From: Elymus sibiricus
Lineage: Eukaryota > Streptophyta > Magnoliopsida > Poales > Poaceae
Length of the DNA: 64,000 nt
Assembly: GCA_039707655.1 (NCBI GenBank)
Contig: CM077674.1
Span: 241,663,904 to 241,727,903 of the forward strand
Direction of reading: 5' to 3'
Shown: piece after piece, positions 58,795 through 64,000 of the stretch
Numbering within the stretch: the first letter of the stretch is position 1
Layout: each line of letters opens with the position of its first letter
Notes under the pieces: model-generated
The model's input: the letters and a program-made list of their open reading frames with translations, nothing else
Database searches by the model: none
Told to the model about the DNA's origin: nothing
Made by a program: the position numbers and the translations under genes

Positions 58795-60765
58795 TGTAGG
58801 AGATATGCCCTAGATGCAATAATAAATGTTATTATTTATCCCCATGTTCGTAATTAAGTTTATATTCCATGCTATAATTGCTATGGTTCTCAAGTCTACA
58901 ATAACCACGAGGCTTGGAGGAAGACTCATATGCACGTGTGGAATAATAAACGGTAAAATGTATTCCTAGTCTGGCCTCTAAGACTAGCTCAAGTGTTGCA
59001 TGATGGTTCTGTTTTCCTGATCATGGGCATGACTATGCCAGCAACTTTGAGGGCACAATGTTAGTAGAACCTTGTGGTTGAATCGACCCGAATTGATGTT
59101 ATGCTAAGAGATACATTCGTCACAAGTTAATGGTTAATAACACAGAGAAAGTTAACGTTTGCATAATTCCTTAGACCATGAGAGTATCGAGTTTCTTCAT
59201 GCTTGCTTCATGAACTTTGGGGTTTGTTAAACGTCATCCGTAAATGGGTGGCTATTACGGCGGCTTACGGGTTCATGGAAAAGTATGTCAAGTAACTTGA
59301 TAGCTCAAGATTGGTATTTGCTCCTCCGACGATGGAGAGATATCTCTAGGCCCTCTCGGTGTTACGGTATCCATCATCGTCTGGCCAGACACAATGTGAT
59401 TTGATCACAGGGGTACCGGAACACGGGAACGAGAAAAGAGAACAAAACCGGTAACGAGGTAACTGGCATAGTGGACAAGTTGTTGATCCACGGGGATGCC
59501 AATAAATCTCACCTCGGCTATTTGTAACATATCGCGAAGCAACTGGAATAGCACACGACAACTGGAGGTTCACTCGAATATTTATTCGTGTGGGTATAGG
59601 GGTCAATATGGGTGTCCACGGCTCCGATGTTGATCATTGATCAGAAAGAGTTCCGGTCATGTCTATGCTTCACCGAACCTATAGGGTCACACAGTTAAGG
59701 GTCATCTATCTGCTGAATACTAGACAGGGAGTCTGAGAGAAAGTCACCGGAAAAGTTTCGGAGACAGCGGAAAAGTTCCGGAGGGAGAACACCGGAATAG
59801 TTTCGGTAAAACTAAAAAGTTGTTTCAGGGTATACCATTGAGTCAAATTGGTTTCGGCACACGTCTGGAAATTCTTGGAGGGTGCCAGAATTGTTCTGGA
59901 AACTTCTGGGATTTTTCCGGGATAAAAACCGGAAATGTTCCGGAGCTGCCAGAACCGGTTTGGTTGCTTTTCGCAGATGAAAATCACTAATCCGGAATTG
60001 TTTCGGAACGCGTCCAAAATCATTTTAGTGGGGACTGGAATTATTCTAAGATCCACAGAATTTTTTTCGGATTTAACGGTCGCGGAAAAATGTTTCCGTG
60101 AATAGTCAAAGTGCTTTTTGGGTGGCTTCTTGGAGAAGCCACCTTGAGGGCCTTTTGGTATTTTTCCCCTTGGCTTCTTGGAGAAGCCACCCTTGGGCTT
60201 GGCCTATAAATAGGGGTGGAGGGGGCAGCCTAAAGACTCACTCTTTCTCACATACACATGCCATTGCAATGATCTGGCTTCTTCTCTCCCTCCCCACGAA
60301 ATAGTTTCGTAGAGCCGAAAGGCTGTCTGGGTTCCGGTGGGAACTAGTTCTGGACGGCGTAGCCCTTCCGGATAGATGACACCGTATGTGTGCAACCCCA
60401 TAGAGAGGTCGTAGGTTTGATCTTTTTGCCCGAGGGGCTGTTCATGAGTGCCTCCCGAAGGGCTATCCGAGTGACCGTCCGAGTTTTGAGGGTCCTACCG
60501 AAGGGCTGTCCGCGACACCGTCTGAGGGACTGTCCGACCGCCTCCCGGAGGGCTGTCCGAGGGGCAGTTGAGGGAGTACATCCTCGCGGTTGGGAGGTTG
60601 TAAATCCTAGCTGCGGGGATCTGCACCAACGATCTACATCGACTATACTTCCGCTGCGCTACGAGTCGGTAACGATCAGATCAAAACCTTGTATGCAGTC
60701 TTCATAGTGGTCCTGGGCTGGTGCATAGGTCGGAAAAATTTTGTTTTCTGCTGCGTTCCCCTACA
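58795..60765 (+). repeat. E10 3' LTR
   Basis: Same length and ends as the 5' LTR (TGTAGGAGATATGCCC to TTCCCCTACA). Confidence 0.85.
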
Positions 60766-62084
60766 TCACCCTCCTCTGCATCGCCGTCTTGGGCAGCGGA
60801 GGTGTGGGTATCTTCGGACCGGGTGACCGAAGTGCCCCGAGTCTGAGCACTTGACCTCCCCCTCTGGGACTTCGCCCCTTTGGGGCCACCACGTGCGGTT
60901 CCTCGGTCAGGAGCGCCGAGAGCAGGGGGGTCTAGGGCTCCTCTGGCAGTGGGGCCGGGCATTGCAGACCTTGCACCCAGGCCAACCACTTCTGCAAAAC
61001 ATTAAACACGACGATTCAAGCAAAACTTTACTCCTTGGCACGATGGGTAAAGAGTAACGATTGAGGGACAGGACCACTCACCGGGGGGGGGGGCAACGTA
61101 GCCGTGTTCGAGGCCGCGGTCCTCCCCTTCCTTGGGGATCTTTTCCTTGGCCAACTTCATGAGTCTTGTCCACATGGCGGCCAACGTAGAGCGGAAGAAG
61201 GCGGTGATGGTGTCCATGTCCTCGGGCTTTTGTGCCCACATCGGGGTAGCCCGAAGTTGGAGAGGGAGTATGCGGCAGTTGAGCATGACGTTGATGACGT
61301 CAGCAACCTCAACCTTCCCCTCGGTGGACCACCACAGGATCCTATCGATCAGGGTCTCCACCTCTTCTGGGTTCCCCCAGGTGACGCCCTTCTCCTTCCA
61401 GGATTTGAGCTTCTTGGGAGGCCCGGCTGAGAAAGCCGGGACCTCGGTCTGACCAAGGGCGAGAGGCTCAGTGATGTAAAATCACTCTCTCTACCACTCC
61501 TTCACCGTTTCGATGAAGGTGCCCTTGAACCAGGTGGCCCCCTAGTTTTTGCTGATCATGGCACCTCCGCACTCCACGAGATCCGAGCCGCTGGACTTCG
61601 GTTTTATCCTGAAGAGCTTCAGCCACAAGCCGAAGTGCGGCTCGCAGCGGAGAAAAGCCTCGCAAACCGTGATGAAGGAGGCGAGGTGAAGAACGGAGTT
61701 GGGGGCCATGTGGTGGAAGTCCAGCCCATAGTAGTACATCACTCCGCGCACGAAGGGATGCAACGGGAACCCCAGACCTCGGATGAGGTGGGGGACGAAG
61801 ACTACCCACTCCCCGGCGTTGGGAAAGGGCACCAGCTGGCCTGCCACTAGGGCACGGGCGATGGTGGTGGGGGTCAGGTACCCCGCGCTGCGCAGCTCCG
61901 AGATGGTCGCGGCTGTCACGACGGAGCCGCCCCAGTGCCCCTTGAGGGTGTCGGCCATGGCTGGTGATGGAGGTTGGGCTCGCGAAAGGGAAAGGCGGGC
62001 AGGATGGATCTGGGCACTAGAGCTAGACGAAACAGTGGAGGGGAAGAATGAGAGCGTGGTTGATTGTGCTATCCTCCTTTTTGC

Positions 62085-62091
62085 TTTTATA
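62085..62091 (-). promoter_or_regulatory. TATA box of the E9 antisense gene
   Basis: The minus strand reads GGCTTATAAAAGC, about 130 bases upstream of ATG 61958. Position and direction fit a promoter for the antisense gene. Confidence 0.6.
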
Positions 62092-62180
62092 AGCCTGTGA
62101 AAGGCCAAGAGCCCCCCTCGCCGCGCCGATAAACTTGCCATTCCCATCAAAAATGCCGTTGAGCATATGGGGGGAAACAA

Positions 62181-62545
62181 AATCTTGATGATATCCCTAA
62201 GAAAACGGGCACGATCTCTGCCTCGAGGGGACGTGCCAGTAAAAGGCTGCCTCGAACCACAATTTAAGGGAGAGGCAGTGACTGCTCAACCCGTCGTGGG
62301 GCAAGCCTCTTCGATAAAGTTGTCAGGCCGGATTGGACCGTTCATACCTGAGCAACGAGCCTTCGAGGCTAAGATATCTACCCCCTTCGGGCGGGGTGCA
62401 AGCTTGGTTGGACCTCGGATGTCAATACTCCATTAAGAGAAGTTGAAATATAAAGGCGAACTCGTCTGTCAAGCCAAGGACTCCGGATCTGAGGTGATGT
62501 TTGTTAAAAGTCATCCTCGGCATAGAAGACCAGTTCAGGGACTAC
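62181..62545. other. Non-coding 3' end of E9
   Basis: No gene is seen. A weak purine stretch (TTCAGGGACTAC) precedes the 3' LTR and may be a degenerate polypurine tract. Confidence 0.5.
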
Positions 62546-63036
62546 TGACGGTGTCCTAGATTAGCGGGTGCCAACCTAGCCGGCCCATCTCCTCGGTTGG
62601 GCCGATGGGCCCTCGTACGTGATCAAGATGGACTCCGGAGGCCGCACACAGGAAGCGTGATCGGGACTGTCTCTACTGAAGACTTGACGTATACTCCAAG
62701 ATCTTTCCAGCTACCTTACTCCTAGATACCGACCTTGTAACCCTAGATACCCTCCTTGGCATGTATATAAGCCATAGGGTTTAGCCCGTAGGGGACATCA
62801 ACACAATATCACTCACCTAGCCCTAGAAGTTAGACACACATTACGATCTCGAGGTGGATCAACTCTGTATTCGATACATCTCCATTAATATAAATAGAAG
62901 CAGGACATAGGGTTTTACCTCCATCAAGAGGGCCCGAACAAGGGTAAACATCGTCTCCCTTGCCCTTGTTACCACCGATCCTAGATCCACAGCTCGGGAC
63001 CCCCTACCCCAAGGTCTGTCGGTTTTCACACTGACA
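62546..63036 (+). repeat. E9 3' LTR
   Basis: It runs from TGACGGTGTCC to CACTGACA. It is collinear with 44326-44816 over its full 491 bases, with about 23 substitutions and no indel. Confidence 0.85.
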
Positions 63037-63041
63037 CTGGC

Positions 63042-64000
63042 CAATCTTAACACTGTACAGAAGCTGGCGGGGCAGGTCGCGGCGTTGAGCCGGTTCATCA
63101 GCCGGCTTGGGGAAAAAGCGATTTCACTTTACCAATTGCTCCGGAAGTCAGATAATTTTACTTGGAGTGATGCCGCGGATCAAGCCTTTGAGTCTCTAAA
63201 GAAGCAGTTGTCTTAGCTGCCTATCCTTGCTACCCCTCAGGAGAAGGAGCCAATGCTGCTATACATTGCAGCCAACAGCAAAGCCGTTAGTGTTGCAGTT
63301 GTTGTGGAGCGCAAGGAAGAAGGTAAAGAGTACCCAGTTCAGCGCCCTGTGTATTATATCAGTGAAGTTCTAACAGAGTCCAAGTAGCGGTATCCGCATT
63401 GGCAAAAGCTGGTATACGACGTGTTCATGGCAAGTCGCAAATTGAAACATTACTTCCATGAGCACCCAATTGCTGTGGTCAGTTCAGCACCTCTTGGAGA
63501 TATAATTCAGAACAGGGAAGCTACTGGCAAAGTGGGCTATTGAGCTTGGCCCGCATCATATCAAATATATGCCATAGACTGCTATTAAATCTCAAGCTTT
63601 GGTGGACTTCATCAATGACTGGACTGAGTTGCAAGCTCCAGAGGAGAAGCCGGATACTACATATTGGTCAACTCATTTTGACGGCTCCAGGCAATTGGAA
63701 GGCTCGGGGGCTGGAGTTGTGATAACTTCTCCGCGAGGTGATAAGTTTTGTTATGTTTTGAGGCTTATGTTTCCCTGTACTAACAATGAAGCTGAATATG
63801 TGGCTTTGCTTCATGGCCTCTGTATGGCTAAGGAGATGAACTTAAGCCGAGTCAGGTGCCTGGGCCACTCAAATTTGGTGGCTCAGCAAGTTTCTTGAAC
63901 TTGGGATTCCAAGGATCCCCTCATGGCAGCTTATAGACACACAGTTACCAACATTGCTGGGCGCATCAAGGGATATCAGGTTGATCATATTGATCGCCGG
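63042..64000 (+). pseudogene. rt-rh: E7 reverse transcriptase end and RNase H
   Basis: The polyprotein resumes after the second target duplication with NLNTVQKLAGQVAALSRFIS (reverse transcriptase thumb/connection). Then comes the first RNase H (DNFTWSDAADQAFESLKKQL, YIAANSKAVSVAVV) and the RNase H-like domain from about 63675 (HFDGSRQLEGSGAGVV, CTNNEAEYVALLHGL). TAG stops are at about 63213, 63385 and 63573, with a TGA near 63896; a short loss near 63525 shifts the frame. In the last domain the usual acidic residue of the G-D-S motif is His (CLGHSNLV), so a catalytic residue is lost. The frame leaves the window; integrase would lie beyond. Confidence 0.8.

Larger units (their letters stand above)
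51509..60765 (+). mobile_element. E10: Copia retrotransposon, full length but decayed
   Basis: Two LTRs of 1971 bases each (51509-53479 and 58795-60765) flank 5315 bases. The target duplication is TCACC, exact (51504-51508 and 60766-60770). The internal domains appear in the order integrase, reverse transcriptase, RNase H, which defines Ty1/Copia, and the wording is close to the BARE/Angela/WIS group. The LTRs differ at about 14 of the first 600 positions by hand count (2-3%). It interrupts exon 2 of the E9 antisense gene and reads against it. Confidence 0.85.
49402..61958 (-). pseudogene. Antisense five-exon gene in E9 (gypsy-type transposon protein with coiled coil)
   Basis: Exons on the minus strand: 61958-61082; 60991-60766 joined to 51508-51306 (split by E10); 51217-50716; 50438-50366; 50270-49402. 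All introns have GT-AG ends, and codon phase is kept across each junction and across the E10 site. ATG is at 61958 (MADTLKGHWGGS). Exon 1 has the pattern GLGFPLHPFVRGVMYYYGLD and FITVCEAFLRCEPHFGLWLK, which matches what Pfam calls the putative gypsy type transposon family (Transposase_28), from memory. Exon 2 has basic, nuclear-type clusters (PPPKRKRSV, KGPKRPRR). Exon 5 opens with a long coiled coil (LKAELERARQEVRQQEAAAA). Three stops break exon 1: TAG 61544, TAG 61493, TGA 61484. Its role is unknown; the nuclear signals and coil suggest binding of nucleic acid or protein. Confidence 0.75.
44326..63036 (+). mobile_element. E9: non-autonomous Gypsy-like element with an antisense gene
   Basis: Both LTRs are 491 bases. 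The target duplication is CCGGC on the left (44321-44325) and CTGGC on the right (63037-63041), one C-to-T change apart. Removing the element restores the E7 reading AKPANL across the site. The sense strand encodes Gag and protease only. The antisense strand carries a multi-exon gene (61958 to 49402). A Copia element (E10) lies inside it. The LTRs differ at about 23 of 491 positions by hand count (4.7%), mostly transitions, which makes it older than E8 and E10. Confidence 0.85.
13419..64000 (+). mobile_element. E5: non-autonomous Gypsy-like element, host of the nest
   Basis: The 5' LTR is at 13419-14427 and gag-like remnants lie at 14528-17671. The tail is split by E6: 17672-17725 resumes at 29645-29780. 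The 3' LTR starts at 29781 after a purine tract (AAATAGGGGGGC). The 3' LTR is itself split at 29928 by E7, so its remainder is outside the window. The continuity is shown by the words GGCCGATATATAA and ATCGCCCTAAGC on both sides of E6. No reverse transcriptase or integrase is found. The candidate target duplication on the left is CTACA (13414-13418). Confidence 0.75.
29929..64000 (+). mobile_element. E7: old Gypsy retrotransposon, 3' end outside the window
   Basis: The 5' LTR begins TGTTGGGGATG at 29929. Gag, protease and reverse transcriptase follow at 40173-44325, and the polyprotein resumes at 63042 with the rest of reverse transcriptase and RNase H, still open at the window edge. E8 splits its LTR and E9 splits its reverse transcriptase. 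Order protease, reverse transcriptase, RNase H and the motifs show Ty3/Gypsy, with closest likeness to grass Tat-type elements. Many TAG stops and small indels show it is long dead. The predicted target duplication on the left is GAAAC (29924-29928). Confidence 0.8.

Noticed and set aside
61468..61809. Alternative minus-strand frame across exon 1 of the E9 antisense gene.
   Set aside because: It is an out-of-phase frame in GC-rich coding sequence; the domain pattern is in the frame from 61958.

Overview
The window is intergenic DNA from a grass, most probably wheat, Aegilops or another Triticeae. I found no host gene. Almost every base belongs to transposable elements, most of them nested inside one another. 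The Triticeae reading rests on the kinds of element present: a LARD with 4.4-kb LTRs and a ~3.1-kb non-coding core, as described for barley/wheat Sukkula; several Gypsy families whose LTR ends are familiar from wheat; and a CACTA end with tandem subterminal repeats. No RNA gene, CRISPR array or bacterial feature was seen.

Layout from left to right. E1 (1-5405) is the 3' part of a non-autonomous Gypsy-like element: a gag-protease frame, a scrap of integrase C-terminus, an antisense B3-like pseudogene with its own TATA box, and a 3' LTR. E2 (5406-7373) is a 3' fragment, tail plus LTR, of the family that appears complete as E8. E3 (7374-8517) is a broken minus-strand LTR. E4 (8518-13006) is a decayed CACTA region. 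A CAG/CAA-rich spacer follows (13007-13418).

From 13419 the window is one nest. E5, a Gypsy-like gag-only element, has its 5' LTR at 13419-14427, and its 3' LTR begins at 29781. E6, a Sukkula-like LARD (17726-29644, target duplication GCAAA), sits in the tail of E5. E7, an old Gypsy element, sits in the 3' LTR of E5 from 29929 and runs past the window end. Inside the 5' LTR of E7 lies E8 (30411-40015, duplication CCACC), a non-autonomous Copia-like element on the minus strand with an intact gag frame and a second frame split by one stop. Inside the reverse transcriptase of E7 lies E9 (44326-63036, duplication CCGGC/CTGGC), a non-autonomous Gypsy element with a decayed sense gag-protease frame and a five-exon antisense gene. 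Inside exon 2 of that antisense gene lies E10 (51509-60765, duplication TCACC), a full-length Copia with a decayed pol region. The deepest stack is E5 > E7 > E9 > E10.

How the parts work together: the elements that kept readable frames keep mostly structural protein (gag, with or without protease). Several have no reverse transcriptase or integrase of their own (E1, E5, E6, E8, E9), so they would depend on enzymes from other elements. Two of the Gypsy-like elements (E1, E9) carry antisense genes with DNA-binding or nuclear-looking features and their own minus-strand promoters. Hand-counted LTR differences are about 1.6% for E8, 2-3% for E6 and E10 and 4.7% for E9, which agrees with the nesting order. 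All function calls come from reading the sequence and from recalled family features; no database search was run.
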